Below are positions 40,784 to 48,529 of a DNA stretch of 64,000 bases, piece by piece. The DNA is from a bacterium. Its GTDB lineage: Bacteria > Armatimonadota > Zipacnadia > Zipacnadales > Zipacnadaceae. The DNA lies in the NCBI GenBank assembly GCA_030603495.1, contig JAUVXR010000011.1:1-64000 (forward strand), given 5' to 3'. Numbering within the stretch: the stretch's first letter is position 1; the number at the start of each line of letters is the position of its first letter. A program made the position numbers and the translations under genes. The notes below the pieces were generated by a model. It was not told the origin of the DNA. It saw only the letters and a list, made by a program, of their open reading frames with translations, and made no database searches.

Positions 40784-43087
40784 GTGAGACTGTTCCGGGG
40801 CCAAACCGGCCGCGTCCTTACTCAACCCCTGCCTCTCTTCGTCTGTGCAGCCCTTATTGTAGCTGTCACTATTGCTCCATGCTACAGCGCAGAGGCGCCA
40901 GTCCCCGAGCTGACTGTCAGGCTCCAGACACTGGGAATAGGAATCGTCGAGAGCGCGCTGTCTGACACAGCTCTGCGGGTGGTCTTTGACAGTCCCCGAG
41001 ACCGCGACGAGATGCTGGCAATGTGCTCGGTGCTGAGGATTGCTAGTGAATATGCCCCCAAAGAGGGCTTGCTCGAAGTAGTCGCGACACGAAGTAATAA
41101 GCCGCTCTTCCAGGTGCGAACGCGGGCCGCCAATGTGGAGGAATTCATCAATCGTAACCTCGCCAGACGCCGGCAGCCGGTGCTAGAGCAGCTCCCGGCG
41201 AGGCAGCGCGAGGGACGAATATCGAGGGCACAGAGCAGACGAACTGAGGAGATCGTCATCAACCCCGATGTCGAGGCACCGCGCGAGAAGAAGGCGCAAG
41301 CCAGCGCTGAGGACATCGCCTGCGCACTTGTCGCCCTCTATCTTGAGAACGTGCAAGTGGCATGGCAGCACAACGGGGACCTCAACGTTCGGTTCGAGAA
41401 TCGGACATATCGGAGTGATGCAGCAGCGCTGGGCAAGATACTGGGAACCATCGCCGGCATGGTCGAGCCTGACACACTCGTAAGGGTGTTGGCTCTTCGA
41501 GACGAAGTTGTGCTCGGGCGCTTTACCTGCCGTGCCCAGGCCTATCAAGAGCTTCAGGCCCCCGAGGTCAGCGCCGGAGGAAGCACACCCAAGCTGGACA
41601 CTGATCTGGACTTGCAGAGGGGAGCGTGGCCGCAAACCCTTCGCGAGGCTACACCCCGATTGAACTCAAGCCGGGGCCGCTTTGACCTACTCCTGAGGCC
41701 GGCATTGGAATACCGCATTGGCGGCGAGCTCGATCCTTGGGAGAGCACGCCACTGTTGAAGCCCGAACTTACGGTGGGCTTGGGCAAGGGGTTGCGGGCC
41801 TCCGCACGCGGTAGAGCAGTGCTAGACCAATGGGGCTGGTCAGTGGACCGCGCCTTGCTCAGCAAGGTAGGAAGAGCAGGTAATGCCAGCCTGCTGTGGA
41901 CCGCGAGTGTGGGGAAGTTCAGGCACCGCAGATATGGGGGATTCTTTGAAGGACAGTGGATTGATAGCAGCGACCGGACGCGTCTGGGCACCAGACTGGC
42001 CGTGCTGGGACTGGATTTCGGGCATCGCCATTTTGAGATGCTGACGGGCTATATTGAGCGCGAGTTTGGCGAGCTTGGCCTCACGGCTCGGGCCACCTGT
42101 GGCAACTTCTTGGAATTCAGAGAGAAAGGCTACCTTCTCGAACTGGAGCGGCGGTTCGGCGAGACTACACTCAGGTTGGCGGGCACTCGCGGGCTGGCTA
42201 CTAACCGACTGCTGCTCCGTCTGTCGCTACCATTTGGCGGACCCAGGCAAGGCCAGCCCAGGGGCCTAAGAGTCCGGCCCAGCAGCTCGTTTGAACTTGA
42301 CTACGGCTCGACCACCGTGCCGGTGGGCGACGCAATGTGGGATACTCCAGACCTTCGAAGCTTCCGGGGGGAACTCACACTGCCCTACACAAGCAGCCAT
42401 CCGGAGCGTCTCGTGGAGGCGCTCGCACGGCCAGTTGACGGAGACGAGTGGCGGGTCGCCCCTTCTTTTGAAGGTATCACCGGGCTGATCCGTACACCTA
42501 CTGCCGATGTGATTCCAGATGGCCACTACGTGCTGGGCTGCAGCTGGATTCCCAAAGAATATACGAGCGGGGTGCATCAGGGGAAGTCCCGATCTCGACC
42601 GACTTACGCTAGTGTTGGCTTCTTGCCAAACCTCGAATTGAACTTCCGCTTTACCTTCTACGATGACGTCACGGCGCAGTTCCCCGGCGTCGTGACGCAG
42701 TGGCCGTATGATCTGGACCGATCCTTCAGTGCGCAGTACCAGGCGTGGCGACAAAAGGGCGGACGGCCGGCTTTGGCCGTCGGTATGCAGGACATCAAGT
42801 TCGGCGACGATTCACCCAAAGTGGGCCGTGCACAATACGCGGTGGCCAGCCATCAATTCGATGATTTGCGCCTCCACTTGGGGATAGGCAGGGGACGCTA
42901 CCAGGGCCTCTTTGGTGGTATCGAGGCCCGCCTCAGCGATCGCATAAAGCTGATGGGCGAATATGACACGAATAATGTAAACCTGGGATTACGCCTCCAC
43001 TTATCTCACGGTCTCACCCTTGACGCAGCCTGGCCTGACACTACTGACTTCGGCGCTGCGGTCAGTTACCAGGGAGCATTCCCCTAG
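40784..43087 (+). CDS. YjbH-like outer-membrane/exopolysaccharide protein
   Basis: The 767-residue protein has an N-terminal signal segment ('QPLPLFVCAALIVAVTIAPCYS'). Its C-terminal part matches YjbH-family proteins: 'APSFEGITGLIRTPTADVIPDGHYVLGCSW' and 'GGRPALAVGMQDIKFGDDSPKVGRAQYAVASHQFDDLRLHLGIGRGRYQGLFGGIE'. Barrel-like strands run from about 300 to the end. YjbH of E. coli is an outer-membrane lipoprotein linked to exopolysaccharide; no yjbEFG homologues are nearby. GTG 40784 follows GAGGAAG. It may help export or anchor a surface polysaccharide. Confidence 0.7.
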   Translation: MRLFRGQTGRVLTQPLPLFVCAALIVAVTIAPCYSAEAPVPELTVRLQTLGIGIVESALSDTALRVVFDSPRDRDEMLAMCSVLRIASEYAPKEGLLEVVATRSNKPLFQVRTRAANVEEFINRNLARRRQPVLEQLPARQREGRISRAQSRRTEEIVINPDVEAPREKKAQASAEDIACALVALYLENVQVAWQHNGDLNVRFENRTYRSDAAALGKILGTIAGMVEPDTLVRVLALRDEVVLGRFTCRAQAYQELQAPEVSAGGSTPKLDTDLDLQRGAWPQTLREATPRLNSSRGRFDLLLRPALEYRIGGELDPWESTPLLKPELTVGLGKGLRASARGRAVLDQWGWSVDRALLSKVGRAGNASLLWTASVGKFRHRRYGGFFEGQWIDSSDRTRLGTRLAVLGLDFGHRHFEMLTGYIEREFGELGLTARATCGNFLEFREKGYLLELERRFGETTLRLAGTRGLATNRLLLRLSLPFGGPRQGQPRGLRVRPSSSFELDYGSTTVPVGDAMWDTPDLRSFRGELTLPYTSSHPERLVEALARPVDGDEWRVAPSFEGITGLIRTPTADVIPDGHYVLGCSWIPKEYTSGVHQGKSRSRPTYASVGFLPNLELNFRFTFYDDVTAQFPGVVTQWPYDLDRSFSAQYQAWRQKGGRPALAVGMQDIKFGDDSPKVGRAQYAVASHQFDDLRLHLGIGRGRYQGLFGGIEARLSDRIKLMGEYDTNNVNLGLRLHLSHGLTLDAAWPDTTDFGAAVSYQGAFP

Positions 43088-43472
43088 TTTATCTATCAGT
43101 CCACTGGCCCATCGAGTAAGCGAGATAACTCACGAGCCACATGGGCTATCTTAGGTATCTGGCGGCTTCTTGGGCCATTCTTGGCTGCGCCCATCTGCAA
43201 TCCCTGACGAGGACTACGTCCTCGCCCCAGCCGATACCTTCGCTATTCAACTGCGCCAGGGCAGAACACGCAACTGCGACCATCAATCCCCCATCGTGGC
43301 CAGTAGACCGTCCGCGTTGGGAGGGATTTGAGTGAGCGGCAAGGAATCTTATGGTGAACGAGGCCCCGTGCGCAGCAGCTCTGCTTATCGCGTAATGCTG
43401 GCGCTACCCAATTTGAGGGGAACGGTTGGACACGCGTTACGCAACAGGATATTTCGCAAAGGAGGATGATCA
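43088..43472. other. intergenic region, no gene recognised
   Basis: A 64-codon frame (43141-43335) is open but shows no signal or domain and lacks a ribosome-binding site. AAAGGAGGATG at 43457 is the ribosome-binding site of the rubrerythrin gene. Confidence 0.35.
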
Positions 43473-44051
43473 GTGGTGAACAGCATCAAGGGAACACAGA
43501 CGGAAAAGAGCCTGTTGGCGGCGTTTGCCGGGGAGTCACAAGCGCGCAACCGGTATGCCTATTTCGCCAGCGTTGCCCGGAAAGAGGGCTACGAGCAGAT
43601 TGCAGCTATCTTTCGGGAAACAGCCGGGAACGAAAAGGAGCACGCGGAGGTCTTCTTCGGCTATCTGGAAGGTGGGGAGGTGGAGATCACGGCCGGATAT
43701 CCGGCTGGGGTAATAGGCGATACGCTGACCAATCTGAGGGACGCGGCTGCTGGCGAGAAGCTGGAATGGAGTACGCTGTATCCCGATTTCGAAGAAGTCG
43801 CCCGTGCTGAGGGCTTCTCCGAGATCGCGGCCTCCTTCGGTGAGATTGCGGAGGTCGAAGAATACCACGAGCGGCGGTACAATATCCTAGCCAACCGCGT
43901 GGCAGACGGTGGAGTCTTCAAGCGCGCTGAGCCGATCAAGTGGAAGTGTCGCAACTGCGGCTACGTCCACGAGGGCACGGAAGCGCCCGCGGTCTGCCCG
44001 GCTTGCAGGCATGTCCAGGCCTACTACGAGCCCTGGGCCGAAAACTACTGA
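43473..44051 (+). CDS. rubrerythrin
   Basis: The 192-residue protein reduces hydrogen peroxide in anaerobes. The four-helix di-iron domain has 'FAGESQARNRYAYFA' (Glu21), 'ETAGNEKEHAEVFF' (Glu54, His57) and 'FGEIAEVEEYHERRY' (Glu127, Glu130, His132). The C-terminal rubredoxin domain binds iron through Cys159/162 and Cys175/178 ('CRNCGYVHEG', 'CPAC'). Both are complete. GTG 43473 follows AAAGGAGG; the next codon is also GTG. It opens the oxidative-stress island. Confidence 0.93.
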   Translation: MVNSIKGTQTEKSLLAAFAGESQARNRYAYFASVARKEGYEQIAAIFRETAGNEKEHAEVFFGYLEGGEVEITAGYPAGVIGDTLTNLRDAAAGEKLEWSTLYPDFEEVARAEGFSEIAASFGEIAEVEEYHERRYNILANRVADGGVFKRAEPIKWKCRNCGYVHEGTEAPAVCPACRHVQAYYEPWAENY

Positions 44052-44188
44052 GGTGTAGCTGAGGTAAGCAAGCTAACGGTTGGCGACCGGTTCTGTAGTG
44101 CTGTAGCGTTTGACTGAGGTCACACCTGCAAACGCACGATCCCTGGCGAGGTTACGCGGGCAATCCAACGATGAGACGGGAGGCAGCC

Positions 44189-45550
44189 ATGACTGCGAGC
44201 AGTGGTCACGTCAACTTCATAGTCATTCTGTGCGACAACCTGGGATATGGTGACTTGGGGTGCTACGGCCACCCGCTCCATCGCACCCCGAGCGTGGACC
44301 GGATGGCCCGGGAGGGTATGCTCTTCACCGACTTCTACGTTACCAGCGGTGTGTGCACTCCCTCGCGCGCCAGTCTGATGACCGGTTGTTACGCTCAGCG
44401 CGTTGACATGCACAAGAGCGACAAGGGCGGGGCGGTGCTGAAGCCAGTAGCAACCAAGGGCCTGAACCCGGACGAGATTACCGTGGCCCGGTTGCTTCGG
44501 GGCCGTGGTTACGCCACCGGGTGTGTCGGCAAATGGCACTTGGGTGATCAGCCACCCTTCCTTCCTACTCGGCATGGCTTCGAGTACTACTTCGGGATCC
44601 CGTACAGCGAGGACATGGTCCCGAGGATAAACGCCGACTGGCCGCCCCTGCCGCTGATGCGCAACGAGGAGGTCATCGAGGCGCCCGTCCATCTGCCCAC
44701 AATCACTGAACGCTACACCCGCGAAGCAATCGCGTTCATAGAGCGCAATGTGGGACAGCCCTTCTTACTGTATGTTCCGCAGGCGCTGCCGGGCAGTGCG
44801 CCGATTCCCGAGGTGGGTGAGGCCTTCGCGGGACAGTCCGGCAATGCAGAGTACGGGGACTCGGTGGAGGAGCTCGACTGGTCCACAGGCGAGATTCTTA
44901 GCGCGGTGCAGAGGCTGGGACTGGACGAGCGGACGCTCGTGATCTTCACCTCAGACAACGGCACCCCCAAGGACCACGGTGGCAGCAATGCGCCACTGCG
45001 CGGCTCGTATAGCACGTGGGAGGGCGGGATGCGAGTGCCTTGCGTGATGTGGTGGCCCGGGAGTATCCCTATCGGGCACACGTGCGGGGAGCTGTGCACC
45101 ACCATGGACTTGCTGCCGACCTTCGCCCGGTTGGCGGGGACGGAGCCGCCTGGGGACCGCACTATTGACGGCCACGACATTCGGCCGCTGCTCTATGGCG
45201 AAGAGGGTGCCACCTCGCCTTACCGGGCGTTCTACTACTACCATATGGATGAGCTCCATGCCGTTCGCTCAGGCCGTTGGAAGCTGCACCTGTCTCGCCA
45301 CAATCGCCGCGCCTTCTACCCCGAGGACGCTGGTCCTACGCGCGCTCTTCTGTTCGATGTAGTCGGCGATCCCGGGGAGACAGAGAACGTGGCCGGCCAG
45401 CACCCGGACGTGGTGGCTGCCCTGACGGCGTTGGCTGAAGAGGCCCGGGAGGAGCTTGGGGACACGGACAAGCACATGGACAGGCCGGGGAAGGGTATCC
45501 GACCGGCAGCTCACTACCTCGATGCTACACCGCGTGTGCCGGACCGATAA
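44189..45550 (+). CDS. sulfatase (S1-type) with an altered active-site His
   Basis: The 453-residue protein carries the sulfatase signature C-T-P-S-R (Cys56 to be converted to formylglycine), metal residues in 'CDNLGYGDLGCYG' and 'FTSDNGTP' (Asp256, Asn257), and 'GKWHLG' (Lys115, His117). In the segment usually 'YxPHxxPHxP' it reads 'YVPQALPGSAPIP', so both histidines are replaced (Gln198, Gly202). ATG 44189 is preferred over 44171 because GGGAGG lies 6 bases upstream. No signal peptide is seen. The substrate is not identifiable. Confidence 0.85.
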   Translation: MTASSGHVNFIVILCDNLGYGDLGCYGHPLHRTPSVDRMAREGMLFTDFYVTSGVCTPSRASLMTGCYAQRVDMHKSDKGGAVLKPVATKGLNPDEITVARLLRGRGYATGCVGKWHLGDQPPFLPTRHGFEYYFGIPYSEDMVPRINADWPPLPLMRNEEVIEAPVHLPTITERYTREAIAFIERNVGQPFLLYVPQALPGSAPIPEVGEAFAGQSGNAEYGDSVEELDWSTGEILSAVQRLGLDERTLVIFTSDNGTPKDHGGSNAPLRGSYSTWEGGMRVPCVMWWPGSIPIGHTCGELCTTMDLLPTFARLAGTEPPGDRTIDGHDIRPLLYGEEGATSPYRAFYYYHMDELHAVRSGRWKLHLSRHNRRAFYPEDAGPTRALLFDVVGDPGETENVAGQHPDVVAALTALAEEAREELGDTDKHMDRPGKGIRPAAHYLDATPRVPDR

Positions 45551-45859
45551 CTGCGCCATTAGTGACAACGGCCTCGCTAAGCCAACATTGCCAGCATATC
45601 ACTACAAGGCGTGCTCAGTTGAGCTCGAAATTAGTCCACGATGGGGATCCATGCACCAGGCGAACTGCACTGTGCGTCTCATCATTCGCCTGGTCTGGCG
45701 CGGGGACGGCGACATAACAAGTGGTACTACAAACGGGGGCAGATCATAGAGCGGCACGGTAGGAAGTCAGGCCCCTGATGTGAATAGTATGACTATCACG
45801 AACCCAGACTGTGGACAAATATCCGGCCTTCGAGGGTTCAACAGGCAAAAGAGCTGATT

Positions 45860-46075
45860 ATGGAGGAACGTGTGCGAGACGAGGAAGCACGGGTGAAATG
45901 TGACCATCTGCTTATCCGCCGAACCTGGGATGGGCGGCTCGGCAACCATATCCTCCTTGCGCACTACTACTGCACTTTAGAGGGCTCACCCGGTGTTTGC
46001 GTGCTCCCGTCTGAACACTGCGTCCTCTGTGAGCTCAACGAGTGGCAGCACTGCAACCAAGACGTGGCAAGTTGA
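45860..46075 (+). CDS. small Cys/His-rich hypothetical protein
   Basis: The 71-residue frame reads 'KCDHLLIRRTWDGRLGNHIL' and then has six more cysteines in the second half ('AHYYCTLEG', 'GVCVLPSEHC', 'VLCEL', 'WQHC'). The CxxC-like spacing and third-position GC of about 65% favour a real metal-binding protein. The ribosome-binding site is weak. It lies alone in a 700-base gap between the sulfatase and cspA; the remaining intergenic DNA there shows nothing else but the terminator at 46177. Chance is the alternative. Confidence 0.5.
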   Translation: MEERVRDEEARVKCDHLLIRRTWDGRLGNHILLAHYYCTLEGSPGVCVLPSEHCVLCELNEWQHCNQDVAS

Positions 46076-46176
46076 TTCCGGAAGGCCACACAAAGGTGGT
46101 TGAGGGGGTAAAGTCGGAGTATTGACTGGGAATAGCTGCCCGTCCTTTCCACTCACAGATAGCACAGATACACGCA

Positions 46177-46206
46177 ACAGGCGGAGAGGTTTAACTCTCC
46201 GCCTGT
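46177..46206 (-). terminator. intrinsic terminator downstream of cspA
   Basis: ACAGGCGGAGAG and CTCTCCGCCTGT form a perfect 12-bp stem with loop GTTTAA. It lies 52 bases downstream of the cspA stop (minus strand). No long T-tract follows, but the stem is very stable. Confidence 0.65.
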
Positions 46207-46257
46207 GCTATGTTCAGTGTGTCCACACGTTTTCACGTTGGGCACGAGCGGCTTGGT

Positions 46258-46473
46258 TTAGGCCGACGCCGATTGAACAACAGTCACGTTTTCGGCGCGG
46301 GGCCCCTTGGCGTCCTGAACGAGGTTGAACTCAACGCTGTCACCCTCGTTCAATGTCCGGTATCCGTCACCTTCGATGGCGGAGAAATGTACAAATGCAT
46401 CTTCGCCATCCTCGGTCTCGACAAAGCCAAAGCCCTTAGAATCATTGAACCACTTTATCTTACCTACTGACAT
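46258..46473 (-). CDS. cold-shock protein (CspA family)
   Basis: The 71-residue protein is a complete cold-shock domain with RNP1 'KGFGFV' and RNP2 'DAFVHF': '[20 protein letters not shown]', '[20 protein letters not shown]'. It binds single-stranded RNA and acts as a chaperone. ATG 46473 follows AAGGAGGTG; an earlier in-frame ATG (46524) lies in the leader and is rejected. A long leader and strong promoter lie upstream. Confidence 0.93.
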   Translation of the reverse strand: MSVGKIKWFNDSKGFGFVETEDGEDAFVHFSAIEGDGYRTLNEGDSVEFNLVQDAKGPRAENVTVVQSASA

Positions 46474-46649
46474 TACGAAGCACCTCCTTATTCCAATATC
46501 GGCTATGTAACGCCCAGTAGCCAAACTTGGAAGAGGTGCCTCTTCTTAGCCAAGCAACCAGCTTTCACTCTAGCCTTCAATACATAACTGCGCTTGGTCA
46601 CACCAAGCTGCAGCAACTGTACATTAGCATATTTCATTGCATTAGTCAA
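46474..46649 (-). promoter_or_regulatory. promoter and long leader of the cspA-like gene
   Basis: On the minus strand TTGACT (46649-46644) and TAATGT (46626-46621) are 17 bases apart, with extended -10 TG. The transcript would start near 46614, giving a leader of about 140 nt, as in cspA of E. coli. It has hairpins CTTGGT/ACCAAG (46593-46607) and GAAGAGG/CCTCTTC (46530-46545) and ends in AAGGAGGTG. Confidence 0.55.
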
Positions 46650-46961
46650 GCAACCTTGCCTCTGGAAACGAGTTTAGGGACGGTGTTGGCATTGGGGGGT
46701 TCTGGACGTGTAGAGGGAGGCAAGGTCAGGCGAACAGTCGGGCCCAGGCATGTCGCGCTTCCGTCTCGGGGGAAGATTTCACTGGCAAGCCTGCAGGAAG
46801 TCCGTATATCCCTAGCCCTTGACATCACCTGAGTTCGAAATGGGTCCATGATGGGGAGCCACTGGGCTTTTGGGCCGTCCCTGGGGGGTCTGGGCGGTGG
46901 CTGTTTGGATTGAGGGCGCGTGCACAACCCCGGGGAAGACGACAAATTCTTCTGTGGGGTC
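46650..46961. other. divergent intergenic region, no gene recognised
   Basis: It lies between the cspA promoter and the Rrf2 promoter. Short frames on both strands are unmatched. Confidence 0.35.
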
Positions 46962-47006
46962 TTGACAAGAGAACAATAATGTGGTATAGTAGTACCAAAA
47001 TACCAC
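46962..47006 (+). promoter_or_regulatory. promoter and candidate Rrf2 operator
   Basis: TTGACA (46962-46967) and TATAGT (46985-46990) are 17 bases apart. The -10 region overlaps an inverted repeat GTGGTAT-N12-ATACCAC (46981-47006). Since the next gene is an Rrf2 regulator with three cysteines, this looks like an autoregulated operator. Confidence 0.65.
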
Positions 47007-47017
47007 TAAGCATTGTG

Positions 47018-47458
47018 ATGGATATGGCGAACCTGCTCAAAATCTCTGAAGCTGCCTCGCTGGCGCTGCACACTATGGTCTACCTGGCGGCAGACGATGG
47101 GCGGCTGGTTACGACCCACGAGATCGGTGAGGCCCTGCGGGTCTCCGAGGCCCATCTGGCCAAAGTGCTCCAGCGCCTGGCTCGGGTGGGCCTAGTGGAC
47201 TCCACGCGGGGGCCGAAGGGAGGCTTCCGCCTGGCCAAAGCGGGCGATAGCATTAGCCTGCTGGAAGTTTACGAGACGATTGAGGGGCCGTTGACCGACA
47301 CTGTGTGTCTGCTGGGCGAGCCGGTCTGTCAGGGGGAAAAGTGCATCCTGGGCGGCTTGCTGGAGACGGTCAACCGCCAGGCACGAGAATATCTAGCAGG
47401 CACGACTCTTGCTGACTTGACCGATGTCTATGGAGGGACACAAGATGGAAAGGCTTAG
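47018..47458 (+). CDS. Rrf2-family transcriptional regulator, probably Fe-S type
   Basis: The 146-residue protein has the Rrf2 winged helix: 'LKISEAASLALHTMVYLA', 'VTTHEIGEALRVSEAHLAKVLQRLARVGLVDSTRGPKGGFRLAK'. Three cysteines near residue 95 onward ('TVCLLGEPVCQGEKCILGG') are placed as in IscR/NsrR, which hold an Fe-S cluster that senses NO or iron-sulfur status. ATG 47018 is one candidate; ATG 47024 is another. It heads an operon with ferredoxin, a zinc-ribbon protein and Hcp and probably controls them. Confidence 0.88.
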   Translation: MDMANLLKISEAASLALHTMVYLAADDGRLVTTHEIGEALRVSEAHLAKVLQRLARVGLVDSTRGPKGGFRLAKAGDSISLLEVYETIEGPLTDTVCLLGEPVCQGEKCILGGLLETVNRQAREYLAGTTLADLTDVYGGTQDGKA

Positions 47459-48215
47459 AAAGATAATCAAGATTGATGAGGAGAAGTGCGACGGCTGTGG
47501 GCAGTGCGTGCCGGCGTGCGTCGAAGGAGCAATCCAGATCATTGACGGCAAGGCGCGCCTGGTCCGGGAGGACTACTGTGATGGGCTGGGGGCGTGCCTG
47601 GGCGAATGTCCTCAAGGAGCGATAACCATAGAGGAGCGAGAGGCCGAGGAGTTCGACGAAGCGGCGGTCGAGCGTCATCTGGCGGAGCACGTAGCAGACG
47701 AGGCGTCCCCAGCTTGTGCCGCTGCGCCCGCTACGGGGTGTCCCGGGGCGGTGGCCTTTGCGCTGGACCAGCCTGCGGCGGCCGAGCCGGCCGTCGCAGC
47801 CCCGGAGGATGGCCCATCGCCGTCTCGGCTGGGCAACTGGCCAGTGCAGCTTAGCCTGGTTCCTGTGCAGGCTCCTTATTTCCAGGGAGCCCGGCTGCTG
47901 ATTGCTGCGGACTGTGTGCCCTTCGCCTTCGCTGACTTTCACCAGCGTTTCCTGGCAGGGCGCGTGCTTCTGGTGGGCTGCCCCAAGCTGGATGATGCGG
48001 AGCTGTACCGGCAGAAGCTGGCCGAGATCTTCGCGACGAACGACATCAAGTCGGTGGACATACTGCACATGGAAGTACCGTGCTGTTTCGGACTGGTGCG
48101 GTTGGTACAGTTAGCTCTGCAGGACTCGGGCAAGCAAATACCGGCCAGCGTGACCAAGGTCGGGGTCCGCGGTGAGATTCTGGAAACCGGCCGGCTTGGC
48201 GATCTGGAGGCGTAG
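47445..48215 (+). CDS. 4Fe-4S ferredoxin-type protein
   Basis: The 256-residue protein has two 4Fe-4S sites at the N-terminus: 'CDGCGQCVPACVEGAI' and 'CDGLGACLGECPQGAI'. The middle is an Ala/Pro-rich linker with further cysteines ('SPACAAAP', 'TGCPGA'). The C-terminal half reads 'LLIAADCVPFAFADFHQRFLAGRVLLVGCPKLDD' and 'HMEVPCCFGLVRLVQLAL', conserved in a family found beside Hcp (recalled). It probably donates electrons to Hcp. ATG 47445 with GGAGGGA overlaps the Rrf2 stop by 14 bases. Confidence 0.85.
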   Translation: MERLRKIIKIDEEKCDGCGQCVPACVEGAIQIIDGKARLVREDYCDGLGACLGECPQGAITIEEREAEEFDEAAVERHLAEHVADEASPACAAAPATGCPGAVAFALDQPAAAEPAVAAPEDGPSPSRLGNWPVQLSLVPVQAPYFQGARLLIAADCVPFAFADFHQRFLAGRVLLVGCPKLDDAELYRQKLAEIFATNDIKSVDILHMEVPCCFGLVRLVQLALQDSGKQIPASVTKVGVRGEILETGRLGDLEA

Positions 48216-48219
48216 GGCC

Positions 48220-48462
48220 ATGCTGAAGTGCCCAGGACAGGATACTCAATACTGGAAACCTGAAGACATCTTTGACTTGCCTTGCCCAGTGTGCGACACA
48301 GCAGTCGAATTCCTGAAGACCGACGGACGACGCAAGTGTCCGAACTGCGGATACACCCTCAATAACCCGCGCTTGGAACTGGGCTGTGCTAAGTGGTGCC
48401 CGCACGCCGAACTGTGCCTGGGAGGACATACGCCGCCACCAGGCTCACGACCCAAACCGTGA
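48220..48462 (+). CDS. small zinc-ribbon protein of the Rrf2/Hcp operon
   Basis: The 80-residue protein reads 'MLKCPGQDTQYWKPEDIFDL', then CPVC and CPNC pairs ('DLPCPVCDTAVEF', 'KCPNCGYTL') and 'LGCAKWCPHAELCLGG'. It resembles small conserved proteins encoded beside Rrf2, ferredoxin and Hcp genes in anaerobes (recalled). The paired CxxC sites suggest a zinc ribbon or Fe-S site. ATG 48220 follows GGAGG. It lies four bases after the ferredoxin stop. Confidence 0.75.
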   Translation: MLKCPGQDTQYWKPEDIFDLPCPVCDTAVEFLKTDGRRKCPNCGYTLNNPRLELGCAKWCPHAELCLGGHTPPPGSRPKP

Positions 48463-48529
48463 CCAGGTATGCCTGATAGCCATATCAAATAGAAGGCACA
48501 TTGCCGAAAACTAACCGGAGGTGACTCTA

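Noticed and set aside
43141-43335. Possible small plus-strand gene after the YjbH-like gene
   Set aside because: No domain, signal peptide or ribosome-binding site, and low-complexity residues.
46646-46945. Minus-strand 99-codon frame in the cspA-Rrf2 gap
   Set aside because: It overlaps the cspA promoter and shows no domain.
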